A stretch of 64,000 nt of DNA from Ceratorhiza oryzae-sativae (GCA_030998015.1 JARWMV010000236.1:1240001-1304000); one strand, 5' to 3'; counted from the stretch's first letter, positions 38,995-51,240 are shown. A program made the numbers and translations. Notes: generated by a model from the letters alone, not told the origin.

Positions 38995-40844
38995 CTAAAC
39001 CTCGAGACCTTCCAGGTTCGTGCCCTTCAGACGGCAGATGCGTCAGGATAAGTGCGATTCTCAATCCGCCACGCAGCACTCACGAGACGCGGAAGCCTAA
39101 GGTAGACATCTGTTCCCCACCCATCCATGCTGACGAGATCAAGCGATCCACCTTTGCAAACTCAATCTCAACTAACCGATCTTGTCTCAACCAACAGCGT
39201 AACACATACCGAAATAAGTCGCATAGACGTTGCTCAATGGTAGCCCGAGCCCCATTCGGCCCACAAGCGGCGGCGCTCCAGAATCCGGATTCGACTTCCA
39301 TCGATCGAGTTGCTCGTCGACGGTCGCGCGCAGACCACTTCCAGTCGAGCTGAGGTGTCTCAGAGCCCCGAGCCGTTCGTCATGCAGCCTCGTCGCGTTG
39401 CGCACGTGTGAGAACGAAAATATGTCATCGTGCGGTGTCTGTGTGTTGCTCGATCGGAGACCTCCACCTGAGCATGGGATTCAGAGGGCAGAGGGCGGTG
39501 TTAGTGGGTTAGCTAGGTAGGGGAACGAGACCGTGAGATCGCACCTTGGTCGGAGATGCGTACATTCATGATGTCGGGGCCTGCCACGATCGTGGCGCGG
39601 ATGGGTGCCGGTTCACCCACTCCCCCGTTTCGCAGAACCGTATGCCGCATGGCCTGCACGCGGTGACGGCATGGGTTTGATGAGCTCTGCATGTACACGG
39701 GGACGGGGCGGAGTAATTGGACTCACGTTCTTCAGTATCTCAAATACGATATACTCGAAATGCTCCTTGATGTATGCAAATTTCGTATCCAAATCTCCAT
39801 CAAGAATGACTTCGGGCCATCGGTAATCTGGCTTCTCTGGAGAGTCTGTTGGGGCCATCTCGTTCAAGGCCTCAAAGTTGGCGTCTGAACCCTGGGGGCG
39901 CTCTTGTAGCAGTGACACGCATCGTTGGACGCTGCCCTTGACATCCAATGCTGTATGGATAATTCCGACCTGTGCACGTTGAGGTGATGTGTCTTGTCGG
40001 GCAAGTCCGTCGGTAAGAGCGAGATGGTGCTCTGCAAGCACGCGGCGAGATATCCGCGATACCAGCATGCGTCTCATGAATGCGTCTAATTGCTCCGGAA
40101 CCAGGTGGTGAGAAGACAGTGATAGACCCAGAGATATCCAAGGAATAACCGGGGCGCTGGTCTGATCGTAAGATGCAGGTTAGGGTTACCACAGAATGAG
40201 GCGTACTGTTCATTCAAGATTATCCGTAGAAACTTGCAAAACTCTTGATTGTCTTCCTGGGTATGTATCTCTGGGTATTTGCGAAGCCTTGGAGTGTCGT
40301 GTCAGATGTTAGACATCAGAGATTTGGGCACTCCTACTTCTCAAACGCACTCCAATAAAGCTAAAGGTACATGAGTATGAGGCAATTACACAGTCACCTG
40401 AACTCGCCTCGTAAACTTTAGCAACCCATTCCTGTTTCACTACCACATAGGGAAGTGATTGCAAGTCCCTAATCCTGTGCGCAATCCTCACAGGCAGCTC
40501 CGTTCGCACGTAATTTGCGCTCTGACAGGGGGCGCTCGAACTGAGTATAACTTTGCTAAGTAGCTGCTCTGACCTTGATTATGCGCTTTTCGTCCATCTG
40601 GCGACCAAAGAAAAGCTGGTGTGTGCGGTGTCATATGTTTCTCGGCTATTATTAATGATTTTGGACTCACCAGCTGTCTGAGCGAAAGCCTATGAGCCGG
40701 CTTGGCGGCATACACCTCCATTTGTTTGTTTCGGTAGAAATGCAGCCCACCAGAGGACACGAGGGGCTCTCCTCCTGTTGAGAAGACTCTGGTTCCATGG
40801 CCAAATAATTTCGTATGACTTAGCGACCGAGATGCGTAGTTCAT
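38995..40844 (-). CDS. Mitochondrial PDK/BCKDK-family protein kinase
   Basis: This family phosphorylates E1 of pyruvate or branched-chain ketoacid dehydrogenase in the mitochondrial matrix. The start MNYASRSLSHTKLFGHGTRVF looks like a presequence. The N-terminal helical domain shows LSLRQLVFFGRQMDEKRI, RTELPVRIAHRIRDLQSLPY and FMRRMLVSRISRRVLAEHHL. The GHKL ATPase domain has the N-box FEILKN plus AMRHTV, G1 RISDQG, and G2 GRMGLGLPLSNVYATYF followed by GGSLDLVSMDGWGTDVYLRLPRL. The last exon reads GTNLEGLEV, a typical PDK end, after a GTGAGT donor and a CTGAAG acceptor. About nine exons. It is divergent from MED20. Whether the target is PDH or BCKDH cannot be decided by eye. Confidence 0.92.
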
Positions 40845-41196
40845 GTTACTCCAAGCTGGTGGGGTATTTCGCACGTTGAGTCATCGTTTGGGTCCGAAAC
40901 CCCGCACACCCAGCGAGCCCTGAGCTCGGCGCTAATCATTCTCAGTGCACTTTGATCCGCGTTGAACCACTTCGCGTCGATCCTCGCATTTGCGTCACTA
41001 GGCAAGCGCTTCCGCCACGCGGTAATTCTGTAAAACACACACGCCCACCGGCTCATACCTAACATCCATATCTCCGGGGACAAGTAAAGGATATTCCCAA
41101 TTACTTGTGCTCTTCTGTTCCTCACCACACCCAGCTAGGCTACGGAAACCGACCGAATCTATCTGATCAAAGACTATTGCTTTCTGTTGGCCAAAC

Positions 41197-42317
41197 ATGG
41201 GCATCACTTGGTACGGAATTCGGGATCGTCGCAAACATATACTTCAATGTGGGCTCTAGCATCGTGCGGTGGCCAGCCGCACCACCTAGTTCAATGAACC
41301 AGATCGCAACACACATTATGAATCTCCCAAATGTGCCTCTGAATTTTACATTTGCTCGCCTCCGCTGATTCGCCGCCCTAGGTCGAACAGAGAAGCCGCT
41401 GGAAACATTTAGCGCGGTCCTATCGTTCGAGCACATACCCTGACCGGTAAGGCTAAACGCAGCGATACGATACCGCCTTGACTAATGCTTCGCTTAACTG
41501 GGAGCTTTATGTTTACGCTGTCCTATGGTGAAAACATCCATGCGTTAGTGGAAGACCGTAAATCCCTAGATCGCCCCGCTACACTGGAGAGAATTCGGGC
41601 TGAACAGCAAGCGGCAACAGAAGCCGCTAATTCCCAGCCACCAGCCACAGACGACGATGACGTGATTATCCTCGACGCGGCGGGTCAAGAGCCTGGCGTC
41701 CTACTCCCCAAGGTCAAACAAATTCCTCTTCCTTTACATTTCCGGACAACTTTCGTATCCCTCAAACCAGCTGCTATTTTTGAGCAGTTCCTCGGTCAAG
41801 TCAAGGCAAAGTGGGCTCCAAGACCAACTTCAGCCATTATAGATGGCTTAACGTGCATCATTGGAACGGACTGGGTTATCAGGTTAGGTTATGTTGCCCA
41901 GGGCACCATACAGAAAGGAATCATGTTAGAGGTGCGAATTGAGGTTTCTACGACATACGATAATTGACCAAGTGTCGTTAGGTTGAATATCTGCCCCTCC
42001 AAATATACCCCACTACTGCAGAAGGGAAGCCACCCACTATCCTGATGGAGTTCGTAGCATCAATCGTACCCCAAACTCACTCCGACTTTATTTTCGTACC
42101 TTCGCGGTTCTCCGAGGAGCAATGGTCGGAGATTTTGGCGTCCGGTAATGATGACGCAGCTGAGAAGGAACCAACCACTCAAACGCGTGACATTTATACG
42201 CAAGGCTTTGATTACGCTCTTGTCCTCCCAAGTGATTGGGGAAGTGGGTTTATTCAAGAGCGACGCTCGGCGTTCCTATTGTTGAGAATGTTACTAGATG
42301 AGCGTTTGCTAAACTAG
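41197..42317 (+). CDS. MED20: Mediator subunit 20
   Basis: Med20 is a head-module subunit of Mediator, the coactivator of RNA polymerase II. Exon 1 is only 14 nt (41197-41210), encoding MGIT and two bases of the next codon. Exon 2 from 41260 continues CIVRWPAAPPSSMNQIATHIM, the typical fungal start. Later exons have FTLSYGENIHALVEDRKS, an acidic DDDDVIILDAAG insert, LPLHFRTTFVSLKPAAIFEQF, DGLTCIIGTDWVIRLGYV and TILMEFVASIVP. It ends with a helix RSAFLLLRMLLDERLLN. The borders of the exon containing EKPLETFSAVLSFEH (about 41390-41510) are not resolved. The MED20 and PDK starts are about 350 bp apart, so they share a bidirectional promoter region. Confidence 0.88.
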
Positions 42318-42515
42318 AATGTATTTTCTGGTACGCCAAGGCAACGTGTATGTTATGAATAACGATGATATACATATTTTGGGTCGTAGTAAAACATTAG
42401 ATAGATGTCAGGCGGCGAGCGTTGTCAAAGTATCGTAAATAATTAACCCCCCCCCATTATCAAAATCGGTCATATATGTAGTCCGTCGAAACCCATGTCA
42501 AAGTACCCCAGTTAA

Positions 42516-44829
42516 TCAGAGCAATAGGGAAACGAATATACCACCAATTATGGCGACCACAGCGGGACCAACTGGAAGGCCGACCATTGCAACTGCGCCG
42601 TTTGACCCGCTCTGTCCGGAAGAGCTGCTTCCATTCCCAGCACCGCTTGTTACAGTCTGGACCGTACAATTGGTGGCACAAGTGTGGTAGCAATCATTCT
42701 CTGGCCAGTTTGGAGGATTGCTAGCGTTGGGATGAGACCAACCAAGGTTGAGACCGCAGTCCGAGAAGGCCTTGAAGTTGCTACCCCCATAGTACTCAAT
42801 CATGGCGGCGTTGAGACCGGTAAAAGCGGCATTGTAATCTTGCGTCACCTGTAGATTTACAGGGTAAATACCACTCTATAGGGGGAGAGTCGGATGTGCT
42901 TATCTGTATATTCATAGGAGCTGCGATCATCCTTGAAAGTGTCGTCCCACGCAGGGCCACCCTCAAGCGCACCTAGGGCCAGAAGGTGTTACATAGGACC
43001 GACCTACCGAAACTCCGCGCACTTACCATAAAGTATGAAACGATTGACTGTCTTCGAGTTCAAGAAATCATCGCCTTGTACGCCATTGTCCTTGCCACGC
43101 AGCGGGTAATCGATGAACGAGTTGTACGACGACTTGTGGTATGGACGAATAGGGGAATTGTCTCCAAACCCAACAACCCACGAGCGGCCACAGTCACCGA
43201 GAATGTAGTTGAGCTGTTGTGATGCGAACGAAATGGCATGAGTGGTGTTAGCGTTAGTATCAGTCCATCCGACGGTCTTGGCATAGACCATCATCAAGAA
43301 ACCAGTCGCGGATGCGTAGCTGTCGAACTGTGATAAATAACTACTCGATGGCCGAAATACCAGTTCAAACGTACCCAAGAGATCCCCAGCTGCCCAAAAA
43401 CGCAAGACCTTTCGCAGTCTGCTTTACTGATCCACCAGGCCAATAATCATCCATATAGCCAACCAAGCCTTGCTTGTACGTCTCGTTCTTGGTATGCATG
43501 AACAGCAGTGCATAGATGCCAGGTAGTTTCTCGTCCCAAGAATACTAGAAATAAATTAGCTGATTGCAAGACGGCGTACTCCAATAGTAACCCACCTCGT
43601 TGGAATGGTCAAGCGATTTCATGATCCAGCCGTCAGCCTGGGTGCGGTAAGACTGGTCGCCAGTAGCGACGTACAGCCACGCCGCGGCCCAACCCAATTC
43701 ATCAGTGTAGATAGAACTAGGGTACCATTCCTTCAGGGTCTTGAGGTTGGGATGGTGCTTTTCATGTAAGTACCCTGGTACGTAGTAGCACGGGTGTACA
43801 AATCCTTGGCGTGGTCCAGCAGCTTGCTCGAGTAATCCTGATCCTTCTCCTGGAAAATAACAGAGGTGGCAGCCAGGGTGGCAGCAGTTTCGCCCAGGAT
43901 CTCAGACGAAGGGTTCGTGGAGTTGATGTATGCAATCCCATCGGTATGAGTTAAGTTCAGAGGAACCCATTTGCTGTACTCCTCCGGCTAAGTGGATGTT
44001 GTTTAAGTCTCATCCCAATCACAGTTCTAAAAAAAAAGACCCACTGGACCAAAGTATCCGAAATCCACGTCGGTCTTACCTACAGCAGAAACGCCAAGCT
44101 GGTTGCTTCTCAATATATGCACTATAGGATAGACCATCCCAAACGTACCTGGCCGACAAATTGGTCCTTGTTTGCAATGCAATTAACCAAGTAGTCTGTG
44201 CCCCACTGACCATATCGTAGTTGTTAGCGATTCGAGAAATGCATCACAGTTTACCAACCTTGACACCATCCAGCGCTTCCTCCCACTAATCAACAACGGT
44301 CAGGCAGTTGTCGCAATCAATACAGTTTTCTGCACAAACCTCGTTGACAGACTTGAAGCCATCAGGGAAAGCATGGATGTTGAACGCCAGTTGAGTGACC
44401 GTCCAAGCAAGAGGCAGCCCCCATTTCTAGATCTGATTTCAGAAAGCCTCTATGCGCGAGGCAAGCTCGAGCGTACCATTGTGTTGGCGGCCTCGTAGTA
44501 TCCGCCGCGGAGATCTTCACCGTAAAGGCCGTAGCAGTCCATACAAGAGTCACCACGCCATGCCAAACGACGGTTAGATCCAAGAGGGCCGGACCGTTGA
44601 GCGTGATAGAAGAGCAGACTCTAGAGGGCGGGCTAAGCTGCGAGAAGCCAGAAACATTATTTTGCCCTACCTTGTGGATGACCTCGGCGTAGTTGTACTT
44701 AGGCGTGGACGGAGTCGTGTATGGTACGGTGGAGTTGGCGTGATTTGGCGGATCCTCAGGATCCTGGGCAAATACAACCGGCCAAGCGGCGAGTGCTTGG
44801 AGGGCGAGGAGAGAGATGATGCGCGTCAT
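42516..44829 (-). CDS. GPI-anchored glycoside hydrolase family 9 (endoglucanase-like)
   Basis: The signal peptide MTRIISLLALQALAAWPVVFAQ is followed by a short linker and the GH9 (alpha/alpha)6 barrel: FYHAQRSGPLGSNRRLAWRG, EDLRGGYYEAANTM, KWGLPLAWTVTQLAF, WEEALDGVKWGTDYLVN, GETAATLAATSVIFQEKD, TDELGWAAAWLYVATGD, QQLNYILGDCGRSWVVGFGD and the C-terminal TEVTQDYNAAFTGLNAAMIEYY, which holds the catalytic Glu. It ends in a Ser/Gly linker and a hydrophobic tail (VAIIGGIFVSLLL), a GPI-anchor signal. The usual DAGD (nucleophile and base Asp) reads EAAN here. About a dozen exons. Likely on the cell wall or membrane; the substrate is expected to be a beta-glucan. Convergent with MED20. Confidence 0.9.
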
Positions 44830-47284
44830 GACGAGTCGTCAAGAGCGGGGGGAAGGTAGGGAGGTAGGTAGTATGCGAGAATGGGCTTCCATCTTTATGG
44901 CACGGTCGCGTCGTGCGTGCTCGGGAAACCAAAACACTGGCGCGTTATTTCCCCAGGAAATATACCCGAATTGATCTTCATATGTCGATCGCGCCGAAAT
45001 GCCCAATGGGATTCTCCGCCCTTTGTATTTGAGGAAGGCTTGGCTGACGACAGTCATCGAACGAATGCTGGCCCGATGTCAAATTCTTGGCTGGTATTTT
45101 TAGTTTGTTCATAGTGAACGAGGCAACGAATCCGACCAGAGCGCGACCTTTGTTCAATCCGAGATAATTGTTCACAAACGATTCCCTGCATACGCCTATT
45201 CTGCTCCTCGACGACTCTACCGTCGCATTGAATCAGCATAGCAACATTATCGAAAGATGGCGAGTAGGCGGCGTAAATGCCAAGGCGTCGGCAAGGAAGC
45301 AGGCACGTGTGTAACTGATGCCGTTGATCGGACCCGGAAAACACAGGCAAATACTTTCTTTTTTTGATCTGGTGCATGCTTGGTGTTTGTGGAGGTTCAA
45401 TATCTGCAATAAAACGCCTTAGTTGACGGATGAAGAGACGGGATTTGGCCCTCACATAGCAAATTTGCCTTACTCTTCAAGTCTCGATTCTAAGCATGAC
45501 GTTATGTATCATTGAGAATTGTCGAGAATCCTGGGAGAACGTGCTAGCGTGTTGATGTTCATAACCGCTATAAAGTCTAGGAATTGTTTCGGGAGTGCCA
45601 GAAGCAACACCCCTGGAAATATTCCACCTGCAGGCGGCCTCTTGGACTGTATTATCTGGCTGACTGAATGTATAAATCGTTATTAAATCTTTGTTACATC
45701 GACCTTCCCAGACCACCTTCCCAGACCGACGACATTGCAAATAGGGTTTCAGGCATTAGCTCGCGCCCTTCAGACGGGTGCTGGTTGATGGCCTCCGGAA
45801 CCTCATACGTCATCGCGCGTGCTATGTGAGACAGCAGTAATTCCTCATCCGATATGAATTCAAATGGATTTCTTCGTGCCGAACGACTCGCTCGTGGATT
45901 GGTCCTTCGGTTGCGAGTTTAGCTAGTGGGTCACAAAGGCTACAGTAGAATCAGGATGTTCTGGTCGGCGACCTTTTGCATTCACCCTGTTTGTGACATC
46001 CACCTGTCGAGTTCATAATGAGCATTTCAGCCCCTCCACCCAGAAAATGGAGAGGGAATCCAGGGTAGATAAAGGGCTTAATACACTTGAACCGAGTTAC
46101 TCGAAGCAACAGGCCATAAGCTACGACTACTTGTGGTTGCTCGCTGAGTCCGAATACTGGAGAACCTGGGTTTGGTGTCTACCTTCACATGGGCAGGTTC
46201 CGAACTGGGGATCACCTGCACACTTGCCTTGGCAGATATGTAAGACCAAACGGCTAGCACATGGGAACTGGAGTGTTAGCAGTAGGCGCCAAACTTCTGG
46301 TTTCTGAAACATCTTGCGTATTGACCACTTGGTCGCACTGCTTCATAATTTCGCAGTCGGCCAACCAGTATTTGTTGGGCTAGAAAGTCTTCTGAGAGGC
46401 CCTAATGCTACATCCTGAAGCCATTGCCATCACTCGAATTAGAGTATACGCTCCAAATCTACGAAGAGACTTGACTAGGTGCCATATATTGATCCAACAG
46501 TTCCTCTTAAGTACGAGTGCGCGCAGAATCAGCAGCCCCGATCGACATCAATATCTATAGTTGATATGTTGTAAACAGCGCTAGACACCTACACCCCATA
46601 CCTTGAGCACTATGTACACCGAAGCAAGGGAGCTAAATAATTCATCAACCTGGTCCTAAATCACGTCGCGTGACGACTGTATCGAGCTCACATTGCCTGT
46701 TGTGCATGACTAGTATCATGTGATTTGGTTTCATGCATACATCTATTTGGCCGGATTTGCCTCATTAGGCTGCGCATATGGGCAAATAGCTTGGTCTATA
46801 CATAATAGACTTTCTCTGCAAGTGATACTGCCTATTAAACAAATCTACCCACGAGTAGATCGATGAGCCACGCTAAATGCCACTCGTATAATGGTTGGTG
46901 CCCAGCTGAAAAAGTATATTCGAGTGACCTAACCAAAAGCAATATGATTGTTTACCCTTTCTGGCCCAATATGAATCTGGAGGATCAAAGTCTTGTGCAT
47001 AAACTTGTATCCAAAATAGTATCCGGTTTTCGGATACGTATTCAGTGTGCGATTGATCGAACTCGGCAAGACGAGCATGGCGCAGAGCGACTGCTACACT
47101 CGTAGGCACGCTGGTTCTGTTGAAGCCTCCGCCTATCGCCCTTGTCGGGTATGGAGCCCGTCGGTTGGGTGATTAGAATGTTCCATGATTTCTGCCACCA
47201 CGCCCTTTGTCCGATCAATCATCACAATTGTCCGGCCTCTCGTCGGTTGCTGAAGGTTTCTATACGCATATATGCTCTGTTTCT

Positions 47285-47914
47285 TTATTGCAATCGATGT
47301 GAGAGAGGTACGTGCTCATAGTATGGCACTTCAAAATCGATCGCACAATGGTTCCGCCCTATAACCAATCTGCCAGCTAGCGTAATCGCAGAGAAAGTCT
47401 TGCGCACATCAACTACTGACATTTTACACTCCGCGCAATACGTTATGCAAAAATACAACGCAGTGCAAGCGATCGAGGGAGCGAATCGCTCTCTTTTGCT
47501 TCCGTCGGAGGCTGACAGGATATGCATAGATGCTTCGCACTCCGCATGGCGCGACTGGGCAGAGGTCCATAGCATTAGTCCGTAAACGGTCATGAAATTT
47601 GACCAATCGCACTCACGTACATGTTCTGGGCATGGGGATAAAATACCTCCTGTTGTGGGGCTTGCGTGCCTATATGCGCTCGAGTAATCAGCTAAAGGCA
47701 GTCGACCCTGTTTCGTCCCACACGTTCGCTCCACCTGCGGGGCCAAGTCCCACATGCCACAAAGGCCGAGTTTCGCCGGACAACTCGACAAATCGCCCAT
47801 TATCCGCCCATTATCCAGCCGATCGGCGCAAGGGGCATTTGCTGGGGATCGGCGAGCGAGTTGCATATGCAGGCAGCGGACTGAGGATGCGTGAGAATGT
47901 CTGTAGGCTATCAC
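47285..47914 (-). CDS. Possible Cys-rich open reading frame, unrecognised
   Basis: A frame of about 200 codons without introns. The first ATG gives MQLARRSPANAPCADRLDNG, about 190 residues, with around ten Cys (SSCPAKLGLCGMWDL, AECKMSVVD). It has no signal peptide or known fold, and composition is uneven. It may be a chance frame or a decayed gene. Listed because it is the only sizeable frame in the gene-poor island. Confidence 0.2.
   Translation of the reverse strand: MIAYRHSHASSVRCLHMQLARRSPANAPCADRLDNGRIMGDLSSCPAKLGLCGMWDLAPQVERTCGTKQGRLPLADYSSAYRHASPTTGGILSPCPEHVRECDWSNFMTVYGLMLWTSAQSRHAECEASMHILSASDGSKRERFAPSIACTALYFCITYCAECKMSVVDVRKTFSAITLAGRLVIGRNHCAIDFEVPYYEHVPLSHRLQ
47794..47815. 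repeat. Short tandem duplication, 2 x 11 bp
   Basis: CGCCCATTATC occurs twice head to tail. No other copies were noticed; probably a replication slippage product. Confidence 0.6.
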
Positions 47915-48381
47915 CGTGTCTCGCTGAGCGTTAGGAGGCTCGAGATATTACACTCGTTAACCCTGTTCTCAGTTTTCACTGTCCCGGTTGCTCGCTAGAG
48001 CAAATTGCCGAGGCTAACTTGAAAAGTCCGGAATAGTCCCTTATGACCTCAAATCAAAGGAAACAACGATTGCTGTGTATAGCTACGAAGTATGCGGTGG
48101 TACAGAGCGTGAGTGATGGAGAAACGATGAATGGTCGCACAAAGAGGAGACGAAAAGAGAGAAAGCCAGCGCGAGTCGGAGGGATCGTCAAAAAGAACAA
48201 AAAACTCCACACCAACGTGAACCGATAGATTATACATATATCCCCAAATGATCCTTTCAGTCAAACACTTAAATTATCAGCGACGAAACAGTTGAAGAAT
48301 GCCCCATATCCTGTAACAGCCAGAAAATGCTGTCAGCAGGCCAAACAAAGCGGGTTCGCAACCCAATCCACCCACATATAA

Positions 48382-50678
48382 TCAACCAACAACGCACCCT
48401 GATGAAAACCACCAGTTATTGTTCAGTTGTTCTATCCAGTGCACGACAAGTCGTAGCCGTAAGCGGGCTGAGCGAATTGGCAACAATTTGGCTTTTTCTT
48501 GCTCGTCGATAGGCAACACCTGCTTCGAAATGAGCTATGATGCAACAGCGTACATAGAAGTCAATGACGTACAAGCGCAACCCAGAAGCTAAAGCTCGAA
48601 ATATCGCTCGGCATCGGACCGTAGGTGTTGTTGAGACGTTGAACAACCCACGGTGCCGTCCCGTTACGCAGCTGGTCAATGAATCGTCGGCAAATGTCGA
48701 CAAGCTCTTGGTTAGAACGTTCGACGACACGCATAGACAGGTCCGAATCGGTGGGATTGGACATTGCGTTCCGCTCGATTTCCGCCTCGACTTCCGGGGG
48801 GTAGTCATCAATTCTGACAACCGAATGAGTCTAGACCCTGCTCAGGAGACCCGGATAGCATACCTCTCGATCCGCCCAACCAAATATCCGTCCAAGGTGC
48901 CGCGTTCGAGTATGCGAAACCTGAAGGTACCAAAAGTCTCGACCATCGAGCGTCCGTCTGAGAGCATCTGAACACTTCTAATCTCCAGCATCGTACCATA
49001 GTCGTTGCCCTCTGTGTTATTTGCGGATTGGCGGGGCATAACTATGCCAAAGCGAGGGGTGGGAGAAGCAAGACATCGACGCAGCATAAGACGATACCTG
49101 ATATGCATGTTGAGTATTAGTCGACAACTGGAGGATCATAGGCTTACCGAGGTTCGAAGAAGTGCAGTAGAGTAGGCATGCCAGGGTAGGAGAGCTGGCA
49201 AACAAAGATGGCGGTGTCAAGACGAGAGTCACGGCCGTCGTTCTCTGCAATGGCTATGCGTTCTTGTAGAAGCTCGGGGAAAGCTTTGGCGACTAGGAAA
49301 CCAAGAGTCATGAGAGGGACATTGATTTGGAAGGTGTAAAGGAGCATACCAATTTGTACCACAACTTGGTTGTGCGCGTGCTGATAAAAATAAGAGTTGG
49401 GGGGAAGATCGAGTCGACACAAGGGGCACTGGGGGCTATGGTCCAGTGACCGTTCCAGGCACGTATTGCAAAAGGTCTGAGGATCAGTTGCGATTAACCA
49501 ACCGGCGGATAAAGTAAGGGGCGAAAAACTTACATGCTGACACGGGGTAGTAATTGGGTTGTAGAGCAGCATGTAACATATCTCACATGTCAGCTCAGTG
49601 AGGAGCTCCTTTTCAAACGTAGCGATACAAGATGAACGATCTGGGATGCCAGTCGCCGTCTGTACTGGCGCATCAGTGCGTTGGCGCTTGGATGGGCGGG
49701 TAGGGGTCACCGAAAGCGCTCTATCCGGGTTGGATGGCTCCACCGGCGTACCACTTGAACCGCGATCGGTGGCTGAAGATCGGGGGGGTCGGGGGTATCG
49801 AACCGGGCTCTCCTCGTCCTCCGCGTCGGAATCCTCCTCGTCCTCGGCCTCAGCCTCGGAATCGTGTGGGTGCTGAGTGCTAGAATCGCGGGCGCGGGTC
49901 GCCTGGGCGCGGGCAGAGGTGGTAACTAATTCGAGCAGTTTTGAGATTGTGACGTCCAGACGAACGACCGGACCACGCAGCGGATGCCGCAGGCCCGAAA
50001 CCGCATCCGCGTGTGGCTGGTGGTCGGCAGGAGAGAACCGGACACCTCTGTTGCCGCTACCATGAGCGTCAAGCTCGCTGGTGCGACCGAGGACCTGGAC
50101 ACGTGCGGGTTGGCGGGGTGTGCAGCCATCGACAGGACATGCGAGCACGCGTGGATGGTGGGACGAGTCGGGTGGGGCGGATATAACCGGGGAGTGCGTT
50201 GGAGCCGGGCCAGATGTCGGGGGGTGTGCAGAATGAGCCGTGCTCGCTGCGGGACGATGTGTGCGCGACGGCAGGTGGTCGGGGCCCATGTGCTTTGAGC
50301 ACACTGTGTGTCCGCAGTTGAGGGTGGTGGGGGCGTCGAGGAGCAGACGACAGAAGGCGCAGCGCAACAGGGGGAGCAGCGCCGAGGGGCGGAGCGGTGT
50401 GGGTGGTGTGCTGTCTGGGTGGGACAAGGGCATGGTGGGTTGGGAGGGAGAAGACGGGCGCACGGGGGGCATATGGGGCCCGGCGGACGCGCTAGGGCTG
50501 GCCCCGATCCCCGATCCAGCGCAGGTGGTGAGCCATCTGCGGGCGGGGGTATCGATCGAGTCTCGTCGGGCTCGTCGCGACGCTTCGGCGAAACGGCGCC
50601 GGGTGGGGACGGACACTCGACAAGACCCGTCTGCGCCTCTTCAGGTGGAGTTGGGGCACGTACGGGTGGAGCGGGCAT
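48382..50678 (-). CDS. LON-substrate-binding and RING finger protein (LONRF type)
   Basis: Probably a RING E3 ubiquitin ligase with a LON N-terminal-like domain. The first RING is split: LRCAFCRLLLDAPTTLNCGHTVC, then a Ser/Pro/His-rich insert of about 45 residues, then ACPVDGCTP. After a Glu/Asp-rich segment (EAEAEDEEDSDAEDEE) comes a full C3HC4 RING: CEICYMLLYNPITTPCQH, TFCNTCLERSLDHSPQCPLC. The LON domain follows (PLMTLGFLVAKAFPELLQER, PGMPTLLHFFEPRYRLMLRR, GTMLEIRSVQMLSDGRS, FRFRILERGTLDGYLVGRIE), with VLPIDEQEKAKLLPI and RLRLVVHWIEQLNNNWWFS at the C-terminus. The start at 50678 assumes an intron (GTGTCC...CGCAG) that joins in phase to WLTTCAGSG; the 5' end is uncertain. There is no Lon protease domain. 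Confidence 0.87.
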
Positions 50679-51240
50679 GGAGGTCGCGTCGATCGTGTGG
50701 TCACGGACGCACCCGGCGGTGGCGGCGGCGGCGGGGTGTCGGTGAGGAGCACGATGCCGCAGAAAACAACTCGAGCGACGCTGGCAGAGTGCTCGTCGTC
50801 GTAGAACACAGGTTGTCTTCGGCTGGGGCGTCTGATTCCCTCATCGTGGTGTGAACCGATCTCTCCACCACCGCGCGTCATGAGATCACGCCGTCCATCG
50901 AAAACACACAATTACTTATTTCAGCCCGCCACAGCCTCTGCCATGGGCGACTGGCTCGTCGCTCCGGGCAGCCGTCCGATCCCAGGGCCAATCAGAAAGA
51001 AAAAAAAAATTATATACTTTGTTTCCCCGACACGCATGCCGCCGCTCATCCACGTGGTATGACATCATACCCGATCGCCAAGGTCTGGAGCTCGGCACCA
51101 CCCAGCCCCAGCCTTTGGACCCTCGCCTGCTCGCTCCACTCCCACACAGACCCACGAAGTCTACTTCATTGAATTGTTTGTGCAACGTGTAGTGTGACAT
51201 GAATAGCAACTAATTTCATCCGAAACGCACCACCCCGGAC
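50679..51240. other. Intergenic
   Basis: No gene supported. It may include 5' UTR of the RING/LON gene: minus-strand frames there are Pro/Thr-rich and could be an upstream exon. A poly-A stretch lies near 51000-51009. Confidence 0.4.

Larger units (their letters stand above)
44830..48381. other. Gene-poor island of about 3.5 kb
   Basis: No gene can be supported. Short open frames are scattered on both strands. The longest is the minus-strand frame listed at 47285-47914. A minus-strand frame at 45054-45455 (ending ...QEFDIGPAFVR) and another at 44839-45057 could be exons of a decayed gene, but I see no domain. The region is richer in A+T than its neighbours and contains no obvious terminal repeats, target-site duplications or transposase/reverse-transcriptase motifs. 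Confidence 0.5.

Noticed and set aside
42447..42455. Run of nine C
   Set aside because: A simple homopolymer between two converging genes; no feature attached.
46127..46312. Small Cys-containing minus-strand frame that resembles a secreted peptide
   Set aside because: The hydrophobic part is interrupted by charged residues and the Cys pattern fits no family; too short to support.
49598..50854. Long plus-strand open frames opposite the RING/LON gene
   Set aside because: They are Gly/Arg/Val-rich mirror frames of a GC-rich, Pro/Ser-rich coding exon; the minus strand has recognisable RING and LON motifs.
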